Assembly: GCA_905221605.1 (NCBI GenBank)
Contig: CAJNDS010002297.1
Coordinates: forward strand, 275,001 to 339,000
DNA length: 64,000 nt
Direction: 5' to 3'
Origin: Symbiodinium natans
Taxonomy: Eukaryota; Sar; Dinophyceae; Suessiales; Symbiodiniaceae
The notes under the pieces are model-generated. The model was not told where the DNA came from and made no database searches. It saw only the letters and a program-made list of their open reading frames with translations. Every line of letters starts with the position of its first letter. Positions within the stretch are counted from its first letter, which is position 1. Below are positions 50,882 through 61,180 of the stretch, in pieces. The position numbers and the translations under genes are program-made.

Positions 50882-53800
50882 TTACCGCAGTCGCAAGCTT
50901 TCCAGGGCGACGTCCGCGAAAGCTGGCGGATAGTGCTGCGTTGCTTTGAGATCAAAGTTCCGTGAATGATCTCCCTTGCAGGTACATGCAAACGTTTCGG
51001 ACATTGTTCGCACAAACTGTTCATCGTTCGACATCAGTTTCCAAATCTTTCGGATAGGTAATCCATCTCTGCCTACCAAGCCTGAAACACAGCCGTGCAC
51101 TTCGCCAGTGTAATGGGTTCGTTGCTTTGCAAACGAACGGGTGCTTGCCCATCCCCAGTAGGCACACCTCTGCGGCCATTCTATGACCCATACCACCACT
51201 TGCGGGTGGTTCACCATCACTAAGAAGCTCCGCCAGAGCTTGCGATGCACCGTGAATAAAGCTTGTAGATGGTCCTGATAGCCCGGCCGATCTTCGTGTC
51301 GCCGTTGGTACGGGCTACCTCCGGTACAAGGAGTGCTGCTCCAGAAAACAACCTTCATCCCCCATTCTCTCGCAACATTCATTGCAGACATGACCCGCTC
51401 CACGGTGTCATTCGAGGTTCCGTCAACCCCTTGAGTAATCGGCAGGACAAATACTTGGTGCACACTTCCTTGCAAGTACAGATTCGAACGTGAACTCGTG
51501 CAAAACTCGATCAGCAAAGTTGAATATTCAGTCTCGAGTTCGCATAGCCGACAGAAAGCTTCGTATTCGAGGTTGTCCGGCCCGAGTACAGAATCTAGTA
51601 CTCCAGACAGCAACAAGCAAGACCTGACTGCTGGGACCTCTCGGAAATCGATGTTGGTGACATCTTCTAGTCCGAGGGTTGCTGTATGCTTTGCTGTTTG
51701 GAGGCGATTTAAATTCTTTGTGAGAAGATCGCTCACATTCTCGGTTCCGGCCACTCCCTCTACTGCTAACTCGCCGCTATGGACACGGTCTTGGATAAAG
51801 CACAACCTCAAGTCTATATGCCGCATGCGTCTGAGTAGCCCCTCCATGCTGGCAATTTGCCTAGCTGAGGCAGAGTCAGTATACACACGGTGGGGTTTCT
51901 GGAGGGTGCCCCAGATATGCGCCGTCAATTGCGCAAGTCCTGCCACCTCTTTCGCTGCCTCGGCGATGGCAAACAACTCTGCTTCTGCTGAGCTGAGTGC
52001 GACAACGCTTTGCAGGCGGCTGTACCCCTTTATGCAGTACCACAGACCGTCCACTGCGATGTAGATCACTCCGCCACTGGTGCTCTTCCGGGCTACGCTC
52101 ATCTCGCTGCCCCAATTGCTGTCGCAATAAGCTACCAGGCTGGCATTCTCCCCCTCATTGGTCTTGCCATCTCCGAGCGGGAAGATTTGATCTAACAGCG
52201 GAAACGCTGCTAACCATCGCAGGAACTTGCGAAGTGCATCTTCATGTACTTGCCGTGGCATGCTCTGTCCGCGCGACAACATGGAGTGAAAGTACGTTAT
52301 ATCTGAGCGAGTTTGACAGAGCCAGCCTATCTTCCCTAGACAACTTCGGAACCGTGAAGCTGCTTCACTGGACAGCTCCTTTGAAGGCTCTTCAACACTC
52401 TCCTCATCGTACATACTCCTGATGTCGGGTGTCGTCAAGGATGCTTTTACGGTGGATATGTCCCATCCGAAGGATGTAAAGACCGACTTCACATACTCAG
52501 GCTTCACCCCAAGCATGATCTGTCGTCCATCCCAACGGATTAAACGACCGAGGAATTCCATCTGCCCATCTTCAATCAGCCTCCCTGTCACTTTGACTTT
52601 CAAGACTGAACTCAGGGCTTCGTGGACGTACTCGAACCCTTTTTCGGTAGAGGACACAATGAGCAAATCATCCACGTACGCTAACATGATGATATACTCC
52701 CATCCGGATTCAAGGTTGACCCATCCGCTGAAAAGCGTCGGTTCAAGCGGACTCGCTTGTAAGCCTAGTGCAGATACGATCCTGTTCAGGTGTCGCTGCC
52801 AGCTAAGGCTAGCGGAACGCAAACCGTAGAGCGCTTTCTCTAGTATCAAGTACGCGGTTTCGCCGCTCTCGAGCGCGAATGTGCTTGGCAACTCGATAAT
52901 GGTGGGTTCCACTACCTGCGCAAAGAGAAACGCAGTGGATATGTCGAGGCCGTAAGCCCGCATCTTTCCTTTCGCCGCCCGTGCAAGGACGATCTTGAGG
53001 GCTTCCACCGACGCAGTATTAGAACTCAACCCCAAATCGAGTGCGGATGGTCGGCCATGAGCAAAATCCTTAGCGACTATCCTTGCTCGGACTAGTCCTG
53101 GGGCCTTCTGGGTGAGGACCCATCGGGACTTGACTGTCCGACAGTTTGGGTTGGCTTTGCGGTATTCATCAATCTCGCTCTTGAATCTTGCATAACCAAC
53201 TTTCAGACTATCGAGCGCATTCACCTCTTTCTTGATTCCTTGCCATGTCTCTTCAGGATCCAGCTGAAAACCTTCCAGGTCATCGTAGCTGGCTCTAGGT
53301 CGATTCACCCAGAGAGTCCTGTCTTGGATTCTCATGTACGTCCCTGCGGATTCATCTTCCTTTCTCTCTTTAACTGAAGAACATACACAAGGGTGGTCTT
53401 GGAGATTCAACAACTCAACTGTTTCACGCTCGACCGACTGTTGTTGTTTGTGGTGCTGTTGTTGTGTTGTTGTGCTCAAGCAAACATATGGGAACTTCTC
53501 CACGCTCGACCGACCAACAAGTAAGTGACATGCTGCTTCGACGTCGTAGTGGTCACAACAAGAGAGTGGTTGTGGTGTGTAGTGGGCGTTCTCGAGCAAT
53601 TCCTCCAGGTATCGGACTGGGACCCCCTCATGGAACGTCTGGGGATGCTCTAGAGCGTCTCCCATATCCTCATCCTCAGCCTCGGACGGCTGGTATTCGG
53701 ATACATTCCAGTCAGCATCCGGCACTGACATCTCCGGGATCTCTAGGTCTCCGACTCCTGCTTGCTCAGGATCAAACGCTCGGACCTCCTCTCCCCCAAA

Positions 53801-54769
53801 GCGTGTTCGCTTGTTCGGCTTCATTTGCTCGTCATCATCGTATGGGTCTTCTCCAATTAGCTCCTCCGGTCTTCGGTCGACCTTCGGTCCTTCATCTAAT
53901 GCCTCCAGAGCATCATCGATGGAATCACGCAACCATTTCTGGTATCTATTCACACACTTTTGGGAATGCCTGCTCGAGCTGACGCCTTCCTGGCATCCGG
54001 GGCACTTGGGTGTAACACCATGTTGTCTCACCCAGTCTATGGGAGGACCTCCACCTGGAACATATGGGAGAAACAGCTCTTTGGTCTTCGGTGCTTCAGG
54101 CGGGGGCACGAAGCCATCTAGGGCCTTTGCACCGGGCAGAAGACTTGCGTCGAAACGCAACGGGTAGAGCAATTTGAGTCCGGGCGCGATCACCCGTTTC
54201 GTCTCCCCACTATCCAAGCGGATTTCCATGGCATGACCTGTGCTCCCAAGCACTGGTCCCAAGTAGATCCCTCGAGCATACTTGGCATCCGCGTCAGGTC
54301 TTCTAGCTCGCGTTATCTTAGCGTATGCTACCGCACCGAACGGATACGTGACTTGCGGTCGATCTCCGCGGATCTTCTGCATGGGTGTCATGGTCGACCC
54401 TACAGAAACTGAAAACCTGTTGTGCGTGTGTGCTGCGTATTGAAACAAAAGGTCGAAAACATCCGCACATTCACCATCCAAAACAACGCCATGTTCACGC
54501 AACTCAAGCTCATGTGTTGCTACAATTCCTTTCAGGGTCCTAATGGTTCGTTCTGCTGCTGGTGCATGCCTTTCGGGTGCAAAGCTGTCCTCAGTGCCCT
54601 CACAAAGATCAGCGAGCCTCGCTGCGATGTTCTTCGTGAGTCCCTCTGCATCAGACATGAAATGCGGTTGTTTCACGCCAAAGTGCCTGACCCAGGGATA
54701 CAAATGCTCTGCTGTTGTTGCTGCGCTCTCTCCCTCAGGTCTAAAGCAAACTGCAATCGCAAAGCTCAT
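50882..54769 (-). CDS. pol: Copia Pol: integrase core, RT, RNase H, C-terminal extension
   Basis: An uninterrupted 1295-codon frame. The ATG at 54767 is probably not the true start, because upstream frames carry the start of integrase. Integrase: FMSDAEGL (second Asp, residue about 38) and AAERTIRTLKG (Glu, about 72). The first Asp is likely in FQLDQCF just upstream. Around residues 250-275 lies CPGCQEG...HSQKC, a Cys-His cluster. RT: SRWVLTQKAPGLVRARIVAK, DISTAFLFA, and YVDD (52667-52678, residue about 698). RNase H: CDSNWGSE, ALSSAEAEL, and later DLLTKNL. About 230 residues follow RNase H and contain FWSSTPCTGGSPYQ and VVVWVIEWPQRCAYW. The coding frame looks functional. Confidence 0.92.
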   Translation of the reverse strand: MSFAIAVCFRPEGESAATTAEHLYPWVRHFGVKQPHFMSDAEGLTKNIAARLADLCEGTEDSFAPERHAPAAERTIRTLKGIVATHELELREHGVVLDGECADVFDLLFQYAAHTHNRFSVSVGSTMTPMQKIRGDRPQVTYPFGAVAYAKITRARRPDADAKYARGIYLGPVLGSTGHAMEIRLDSGETKRVIAPGLKLLYPLRFDASLLPGAKALDGFVPPPEAPKTKELFLPYVPGGGPPIDWVRQHGVTPKCPGCQEGVSSSRHSQKCVNRYQKWLRDSIDDALEALDEGPKVDRRPEELIGEDPYDDDEQMKPNKRTRFGGEEVRAFDPEQAGVGDLEIPEMSVPDADWNVSEYQPSEAEDEDMGDALEHPQTFHEGVPVRYLEELLENAHYTPQPLSCCDHYDVEAACHLLVGRSSVEKFPYVCLSTTTQQQHHKQQQSVERETVELLNLQDHPCVCSSVKERKEDESAGTYMRIQDRTLWVNRPRASYDDLEGFQLDPEETWQGIKKEVNALDSLKVGYARFKSEIDEYRKANPNCRTVKSRWVLTQKAPGLVRARIVAKDFAHGRPSALDLGLSSNTASVEALKIVLARAAKGKMRAYGLDISTAFLFAQVVEPTIIELPSTFALESGETAYLILEKALYGLRSASLSWQRHLNRIVSALGLQASPLEPTLFSGWVNLESGWEYIIMLAYVDDLLIVSSTEKGFEYVHEALSSVLKVKVTGRLIEDGQMEFLGRLIRWDGRQIMLGVKPEYVKSVFTSFGWDISTVKASLTTPDIRSMYDEESVEEPSKELSSEAASRFRSCLGKIGWLCQTRSDITYFHSMLSRGQSMPRQVHEDALRKFLRWLAAFPLLDQIFPLGDGKTNEGENASLVAYCDSNWGSEMSVARKSTSGGVIYIAVDGLWYCIKGYSRLQSVVALSSAEAELFAIAEAAKEVAGLAQLTAHIWGTLQKPHRVYTDSASARQIASMEGLLRRMRHIDLRLCFIQDRVHSGELAVEGVAGTENVSDLLTKNLNRLQTAKHTATLGLEDVTNIDFREVPAVRSCLLLSGVLDSVLGPDNLEYEAFCRLCELETEYSTLLIEFCTSSRSNLYLQGSVHQVFVLPITQGVDGTSNDTVERVMSAMNVAREWGMKVVFWSSTPCTGGSPYQRRHEDRPGYQDHLQALFTVHRKLWRSFLVMVNHPQVVVWVIEWPQRCAYWGWASTRSFAKQRTHYTGEVHGCVSGLVGRDGLPIRKIWKLMSNDEQFVRTMSETFACTCKGDHSRNFDLKATQHYPPAFADVALESLRLR

Positions 54770-54789
54770 GGTATGAACCAGTACGATGA

Positions 54790-56765
54790 ATGCAAGCTTG
54801 CGAAAGAAGCACTGGTCAAGCTGAAATTCTCTCGGGTTCAGGTCGCTACCCCTCTAGTGCGCTGGCAAAACTCACAGTCAGACATGTATGGAACGTGTCC
54901 CTGCATGTAATGCTGAAGCTCTGCCTGTTTATTACGCACATTGTCACCAATGATTCCTTCTTCAGTGACTAACTCAAACTGCTGTTGTGGCTGTCGCGTA
55001 TCGGGCTCTTTTCTCTCGTCTTGGAACAAAGCTGCAAGGATTGGATTGAGCTTCTCCGTGCTCCCTTTCAGGGAGACGGGGAGCGAGAACGATCGCTCTT
55101 GGCGATCTCGGCGACGCCTGACAAGTTCCATGAGACGGCGCGCCACTCCACGGAATTGGAGTTTCGGGCGTGCGTTCGGGCCGCGGAACTGGAGGTGGCG
55201 GAGGTATCGGGAGCGCCAGCCTTGGCGCGACCGACCTCGCAGCCTGTATGTCCTGCGACCTTGCTCGGCGCCGATCCTCGTATTGTTGGCCAGTGAGGAC
55301 TCCCGCCTCGAGCTGAGCGCGAAGGCTCATTGTGTTGAATGGCCTTCCTGCCGGTATCAATGTCCCCGCTTCTCCTGTTTCCATCGTTTCTGCAATCCTC
55401 ATCACCGCACTGGAGAGGTCGTTGGCGGCTTCCGGGGGTGCCAAGCTGACCGTGGTCCTTCGCCTGCATCCGCAGGAAGCTCTCCCTCAAAGGTCCGAGG
55501 GCTTGCAGCCCTTCTGCGGTGTGGCCTGGTGTGCTCAGATGCAGCTGCAGATACGGACCACGATAGCCCAGGTTGGAAAGTGATTCCCGCCATGGAGGTG
55601 TCACCCGGAGAGTGCTCTTCGCATGCCTGGGCTGGGGACCCCGGCGGTGCTCCGTGTACACTGCCGTCGGGCTGACCGGTTCCCCCGGCGGTTGCATCAT
55701 GGAGATAGGAGGATCCTTCGGATGTGGTGGGGTCGATGGAGCCGGTTGGCCTCCATTCTCCCCAATCCTCGTCGGACTCGTCTATCTCCACCACCACTGT
55801 CGATGGTCCTGGTCCTGGGCTCGGAGGTGCTGCCGCGGTTGTTTCCTTCGGGATCGGCTGAGGAAACTCGCTCGGTCCCAATGCAACCACTGAGCGGGCC
55901 TTGCCTTCTGTTACTCCAAGTTCCAGCTGCTCTGGTTCGGCAAGAGCTTCTTCCCATGTGCCCAATTCACCGGGTTCTGCGTCACGCGGAGGCCCTCCTT
56001 GGAGATGACGTGCGTGAAGCCCTGCATGTTGGCTTCGTGTGGTTCGCTCATCAAATGGGCTTCGGTGATATACTTCTGGCACAAGAGGCAATACAGCGTC
56101 ACCGGCGTGTCCGGTGGGTCGCTGTCTCCCGGAGCTTGTGCTGTCCACGCTCCTCCAAATCGACGAGCAATCCACGTCATCCATCCTGTCGACGCCCAGC
56201 GCCGTTTTCCTCTCCGTGTTGGCGCCGACGATCCGGCGTGGGGCCGGATGGCTCCCGAGGATCGACTCCCATGGTCGATTGGTCCACATGGTCCGGCAGC
56301 AAATTCCGAACCGGCCTCATGGCCTTGCCCTTTTCCTTGGATTTGATCTTCGACGTCGGCTTCATCAGGACTCGGGTTCCTCGGCTGGAGCCTCTGAGAT
56401 CGAAGGATCCGTTTGGAATTCCCTCACCCCAGTGTGGGACGACGGTGCCTCCGCCGCTTCCGTCTCTTCCATGATGTACTCTATCGAAGGCGATGAGGTC
56501 GAAGGGTCCAGCCTTGCCGAATCCCCTTCCGGGTCCAGATCCATCTCGTCCCCTCCAGTGGACTCCGCCTCGGCATACGTTGCCTGGAGTTCCTCTCGGA
56601 GATTCTGTGGAAGCTCTATGCCATGCTGCGCGGCGTTGGCCTCCAACAATATCAATCTCCTGCGTCTCGCCCCCTGGCGCATGCCTTCCAACTCTTGAAT
56701 GCTCCGTTGCATCGTGGCACTCGGATCCATAGCGGCGGTCTCCTATCTGTCCTACTCTAGGAAAA
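54790..56765 (-). pseudogene. Protease-integrase linker and integrase N-terminus, frameshifted
   Basis: Coding signal changes minus-strand frame about seven times. From right to left: 56365-56730 (MQRSIQELEGMRQGARRRRL), about 56190-56365 (KPTSKIKSKEKGKAMRPVRN), 55970-56180 (YCLLCQKYITEAHLMSEPHE, a Cys2His2 matrin-like finger), 55690-55960 (EALAEPEQLELGVTEGKARS), 55445-55600 (GYRGPYLQLHLSTPGHTAEG), 55140-55440 (NDLSSAVMRIAETMETGEAG) and 54838-55130 (QHYMQGHVPYMSDCEFCQRT). The last carries a Cys-x2-Cys zinc motif of the integrase N-terminal domain. It shifts frame again at about 54840 into Pol. Either mutations or assembly indels could be responsible. Confidence 0.65.
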
Positions 56766-56769
56766 CTTC

Positions 56770-58846
56770 GCCTCTTTGAGCAATCCAAGCTGCCAATCTC
56801 AACCTCATCAGGGAAATCCTCCAAGCAAGCACGACAGACAACTGTTTCCCTACCATGCTCATGCACAAGACGCTCAACTGCTGGTGTGGTGCTGTTGTCC
56901 TGTTGCTTGTGTGAGATAACGCTGCTGTCATTTTCAAACACAAGCCGCTCGACTGCTGGTGTGGTGCTGTTGTCCTGTTGCTTGTGTGAGATAACGCTGT
57001 CGTCTTTTTCAAACACAAGCCGCTCGACTGCTGGTGTGGTGCTGTTGTCCTGTTGCTTGTGTGAGATAACGCTGTTGTCTTCACTATAAATCAAGCGCTC
57101 ATCCCTACCAAGCTCACGAACAATTGGCATATCCACATGACTGAAAAATTGAAGTTGATCCCTCGCAGAGCCGGAAACGTCACCAACTGTCCTTAGTCTG
57201 TCCTTAGCTTCGCCTTGGTCCAGGTCAACATGTTCGTGGCTCGTCTGAAGCTCGCAATCAACTACCTCATCAAGACATGAAACATCCAGCAATTCGGGGT
57301 TTTCGGGCTCAACACACACTCTCGCAGAGCTACGATGACCTCGATTCGAAGTCGAACGATGAAAATCACGACTCGAAGACGACTTGCGAGACCGACTTCG
57401 ACGAAATTGTTCCGTTTTGGCGATCAAATCTTGCGGTTTCAGCGCTAAAGGATGGTCATTCCGAACTGACGCAAGCCAACTAACTGAAGCAAACATGGTT
57501 GGTTTCAGCGTTACGCCGTGCTTTCGGACGGTAATTACGCCCTGCTGGCCGCACATTGCTGGCTCCCAACCTCCATTCTGACAAAGCAAGTTGATGTTCA
57601 GCAAATTGTGCTTGATCTGATCGGAAATGACGGCTTCAAACCTAGCCCTACACATGTACACAGCGTCACCCTCATGCTCAGAACTGCTCTTCAGTGATGC
57701 TGATGTGGTGGTTTCAAAGCACACTTCCACCAAAACATGTGTCGATCCGCCAATCTCAACGGAATCTCCTGTCGCAGTCTCCGCATACGACTTCGGGCGT
57801 CCTTCAAGCCATGCAAGGACCTTCACATGATCACTCTCAAGCGTCTCTCTCGTGATGATGTGGAACGAACTACCAGAGTCAATCAACCAGTAAACGCGAT
57901 CATCTGAAGGAAAACTAACCACCTGGTTCGTGAGCATCATACCAAAGTGATATCCCTCCAGAAACGTCTTGATTGATGACTGTGCTTTTCCACTACCCTT
58001 GGTTGTGGGTTGCGTTGATGCTTTCGCCGATGTAGACGATGAAGACGATGGTGCCTCTGGCTGCGTCGTAACGGCCTGGCTCGTCGCCGCTGCGGCTTTG
58101 TCCTTCGGTGGTGCCCAGCAGTCGCGTGCCCAGTGTCCAGTCTTCCCGCAGTTCCGGCAGACATCTGTCTTCTTCGCTTCTCTGCTCTTGCTCCGAGCTC
58201 TGTCTCCTTTTCCGCCTTTGTTGTCTTTCTTATCCTTTCCTTTCGCTTTGCCACCCTTCAGTCCCTTTTCTCCTTTCTCGCCTTTGTTGCCCTTGTTGCC
58301 CTTGGAGCCTTTGTTGCTCTTGTCTCTGTCGCCCTTTCCGCCCTTGCCACCCTTGAAGGCATTCGCATACCCGGATGCTCCTTCTCTCTGGAAGTCCATC
58401 ACACGAAGTTGCTCGTCGTAAAACTGTAAACCAGTCATCAGCTCACCCATGCTCTTTGTTGAGTGATGGAGGAGCAGATATCTCTTGGTCTCAGAATCCA
58501 AGTGCTTCATCAAGCACAGGACTCCCTCTTGTTCTCCGATGAGCAACTCCGGGAAGCGATGCTTCACCTGCGCCTCGAACTTGAGAAGCTCGGTGGTGTA
58601 CCACCTGGCGACATCAAGTGGTCGCTTGAGATGCTTTGGTGGCACCAGGCCTAACGCCTGTTCGCGGAGGGCCTGTCCCTCCACTCTGGAGCGAACTGAC
58701 AATTCGTTGTTCAACGAGCGCCAGAGTTCGTATCCGGCACTTGCTCCCATTTGTTTCACCTCGATGAGATGCACCAAATCTTGCCCACGTTGGAACTTGC
58801 TCATGGACTGACGAAGCAAAAACCAAAGTTTGGTTGACCGGGCTGC
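56770..58846 (-). CDS. gag: Copia Gag (C-terminal part) and aspartic protease
   Basis: The minus-strand frame is open from the inversion breakpoint. After it come AARSTKLWFLLRQSMSKFQR and RYLLLHHSTKSMGELMTGL (capsid-like). Next is a Gly-Lys repeat linker (GGKGGKGDRDKSNKG), a CCHC zinc knuckle CRNCGKTGHWARDCW (about 58115-58160) that binds RNA, and a protease LIDSGSS (about 57870-57890) with the catalytic Asp. Upstream codons in this frame on the far side of the breakpoint (MQWATVYSELEGVLVV) are antisense to gag and not genuine. Near the end lie three 25-residue repeats. Confidence 0.85.
56866..57090 (-). repeat. 75-bp in-frame triplication in gag-pro
   Basis: Three tandem 75-bp units encode SVISHKQQDNSTTPAVERLV with few changes. 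It lies after the protease. The period is exactly 25 codons, so the frame is preserved. Confidence 0.9.
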
Positions 58847-59454
58847 TTTCCCGGCTTCAAGCCTCACTTGCAAGACATCAGCCACCAGTCGGGGCTGTGC
58901 CTTCGTTTGGACCTCAGTTCTACCAGATGGGAACACCCCCTCAGACAGCACCACAAGAACCCCTTCAAGTTCCGAATACACAGTTGCCCATTGCACCTGG
59001 AGTAGCTCAACAGATGGAGTTCACGAGGGCAATGCTGCAAGCGCAGGACGAGCAGATCCGACAGCAGGCAGCTCAACTTCAACAGATGAGTGCCATGCTT
59101 ACGCAAGCATTGCAGCTTGCAAGTGCGAATGCTGCCAATGCGCATATTACAGCAGCTGCAGCTTCATCGTCGACGAGCCCTACACCTGGAGGAGACCCCT
59201 CAGCAACACATGCGAATGCATCGAATCCTGTGGACATGGAAGTAGACTCTGGTGTACGAAACAAGAGAGCAGAGGGCTACATTCCACAGTTGCCTCAGCT
59301 GAACTATGCGTCTATGACGAGCAGACATGCTGAAATCCGAGTTTGGACAGCCTACAGAGACGAACTTACGAGTTGGCTTTGTTTGCTCGACGACCGCTAC
59401 GCTACGGAATTGCAAGAAGCGATCAGTAGCAATGTGGAAGGCCTGCTCCAGTCG
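58846..59454 (+). pseudogene. Inverted N-terminal gag segment
   Basis: This block of about 610 bp is coding-like on the plus strand, opposite to the rest of the element. It reads LLSRLQASLARHQPPVGAVP, a Gln/Ala-rich helix (AMLQAQDEQIRQQAAQLQQM), VDMEVDSGVRNKRAEGYIPQ and RIWTAYRDELTSWLCLLDD-like residues to VEGLLQS. On both sides the minus strand is gag-coding (DPRQWTA to the right, AARSTKLWF to the left). Turning the block round would join GLLQS to AARSTKLWF in frame, which locates the breakpoints to within a base or two. Confidence 0.8.
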
Positions 59455-59647
59455 TAGCTGTCCACTGCCTTGGGTCTACTCCGCGTGGAACTGAAGCTGG
59501 TCGCGCTGGCAAAGACCTTCCACGTTCTCTTCTCCCACGGGCACTTGGTGACCTTGCACCAGAAAGCCCTGTGGAACTCAGGCTGCTTGCACTGCGGCCT
59601 CTGGGAGAACGGTCTCGTCCAGGTACACGTTCTTCACCATTGTCCAT
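59455..59647 (-). pseudogene. Gag N-terminus, cut by inversion
   Basis: The minus-strand ATG at 59645-59647, 13 bases inside the PBS, starts MDNGEERVPGRDRSPRGRSA, a basic Ser/Arg-rich region, and runs in frame to DPRQWTA at the breakpoint. This is the likely true Gag start. Reading beyond the breakpoint gives a short nonsense tail and a stop near 59423. Confidence 0.75.
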
Positions 59648-59660
59648 GCTGGAGCACGAA

Positions 59661-59672
59661 GCTCCGCTACCA
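59661..59672 (-). other. tRNA primer-binding site
   Basis: On the minus strand TGGTAGCGGAGC directly follows the 5' LTR. It resembles the initiator-Met tRNA type PBS (TGGTATCAGAGC) of plant copia elements, with two mismatches. Confidence 0.8.
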
Positions 59673-60188
59673 CGTTGAAACTCGTGGCACAGCTACGGGG
59701 GCCTAAGGGACCTCAGGTCAAGACTACACTCAACCCTCACAGCACGAAGTGCGGACTCTTTTCACTGCGCTGTTCACAGCTTCTCGAGCTCCGCTCGTCT
59801 TGAGCCAATGCGAGCACGGCTCTCCAGCTTCAAACGCTGTCTGCCAGACATGGGAAAACAAAGGTACTTCAGGTGAAAACGCTCAGCCATGGAACTTCTA
59901 CTCCTAAACACTGTGGGTAGGTTCCTAGCACCTCTTAGGTGCTCTGCTGAGCTCTGTGCAGGCCTAAACTGGCTTGAGTCACTTCTGGTCACCAAATACC
60001 AGGTCACAAACAGGAAACGAGTTCCGACAAACGAGTTTCAAGAAAACGAACAGAAAACGGTTCTTCCAACTCAAAACAAGATCTCACCAAGCCAAAACAA
60101 ATCTGCACTGCCTGACATGTCCTCGTACCTATGCTTCACACTCATAGCAGACAACTCAAGTGCACAAGGAGGGTCACATATATCAACT
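59673..60188 (-). repeat. 5' LTR of the copia element
   Basis: 516 bp. Lacks 21 bp present in the other LTR. It should carry the element's promoter, but I cannot point to a specific TATA box. Confidence 0.95.
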
Positions 60189-60193
60189 AGCTT
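60189..60193. repeat. Target-site duplication AGCTT, right
   Basis: Matches 50129-50133. Confidence 0.85.
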
Positions 60194-60440
60194 TGTCATC
60201 GGTAAAACGGCCAATCTTCCTTTCCTCTACCCCCTCTAGGTGGGCAGGTTGCCCGCTTCTATGTGCTACGACCGTGTGTGAACTCCTCGGACTTGAGTGT
60301 TGACCATCGTGACACCTCCGTGCCCTGCAGGAAGCGGGAGAGTCCCACAGTCGAAACTTCGCACTCAAGGCCAAGCAACTATCTCCTTGGCCGGTGTTGA
60401 GGGTTCAATGACCAGAATCAGACCCTTCATCTTGTGCTCG

Positions 60441-60530
60441 GAGAGGCTCCACTGGCTGACCACCATGGAGTGCTCTGGGCTGGTCCTACCCTTTGTTCTT
60501 GCCGTTAAGTCCCCAGTGCCTGACCACCAT
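60441..60530. repeat. Dispersed repeat, copy a
   Basis: CTCCACTGGCTGACCACCAT followed by GGAGTGCTCTGGGCTGGTCC and CTTGCCGTTAAGTCCCCAGT. Closely related to 61181-61270 and more distantly to 50064-50128. The minus-strand frame reads SGTGDLTARTKGRTSPEHSM here and SASGDLTARTIKAGPAQGTP in copy b. Confidence 0.75.
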
Positions 60531-61180
60531 GCAACTTTATACTTCGGATCAAGAAGGTTGACACCTGCAACGTCCCGTGCCAAGGCACGACGGCCTTGGG
60601 TGGTGCTGAATGTCGCATCGGTGGCTGCATGATGGTGGTTTTGTTAATCTGGCAACGTCGCCTTTTGCGACGCACCTGCGCACTCGGTGCGACATGTGTG
60701 CTCCCGGCCTCTTGCACAGGGTGACCTAGCAGTTCGGCGCGCTGGCTGTGGACACTTCTACGTGGAGATTATGCACCCGCTTGGCAGTGGGGACTCTAGA
60801 GGGTCACCCTCGTCTGAGCTTGGCCTGCGGCAGGGCAAGTGGGCTCCTCGCCCGCGTGGATGTTACCTGAAGGCTCTGATTGGATCAAAGCAGCAATACC
60901 ATGGAGATCCTTGCACTTCGGCACCAAATGTGATGTGAGTCCTCCCATCTCCTTACCGACGTACCTCGCGGGTTTGGGTTTGGAGGGACCTGATGCGTGC
61001 CGACGCGCAGGCCAGCGCCAAGGTTGCGTGACCTTGTGTGAGATGCCTGGACTGGGAGGCTCCTCGTTGTCATTTTAAACCCTGTGGCGTTAAGGGTTTG
61101 GTAACTCGCTGTGGACTCTCCCCGTGGAATCGGTGGCTGCAGCTACTCTCGCCCCCCCTGGAGAACCCTGTGCTCGGAGC

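Larger units (their letters stand above)
50134..60188 (-). mobile_element. Ty1/copia LTR retrotransposon, 10,055 bp
   Basis: Read on the minus strand the element runs 5' LTR (59673-60188), PBS, gag, protease, integrase, RT, RNase H, polypurine tract, 3' LTR (50134-50670). The integrase-before-RT order defines copia. LTR ends are AGTTGA...TCAACG, and AGCTT is duplicated on both sides. The LTRs differ by only two substitutions and one 21-bp indel that I could see, so insertion was recent. The copy is nevertheless defective: part of gag is inverted and the region between protease and integrase is frameshifted. Confidence 0.95.

Noticed and set aside
58847-58996. N-terminal residues of the long minus-strand gag frame (MQWATVYSELEG...)
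   Set aside because: They are antisense to inverted gag sequence and not a real Gag start.
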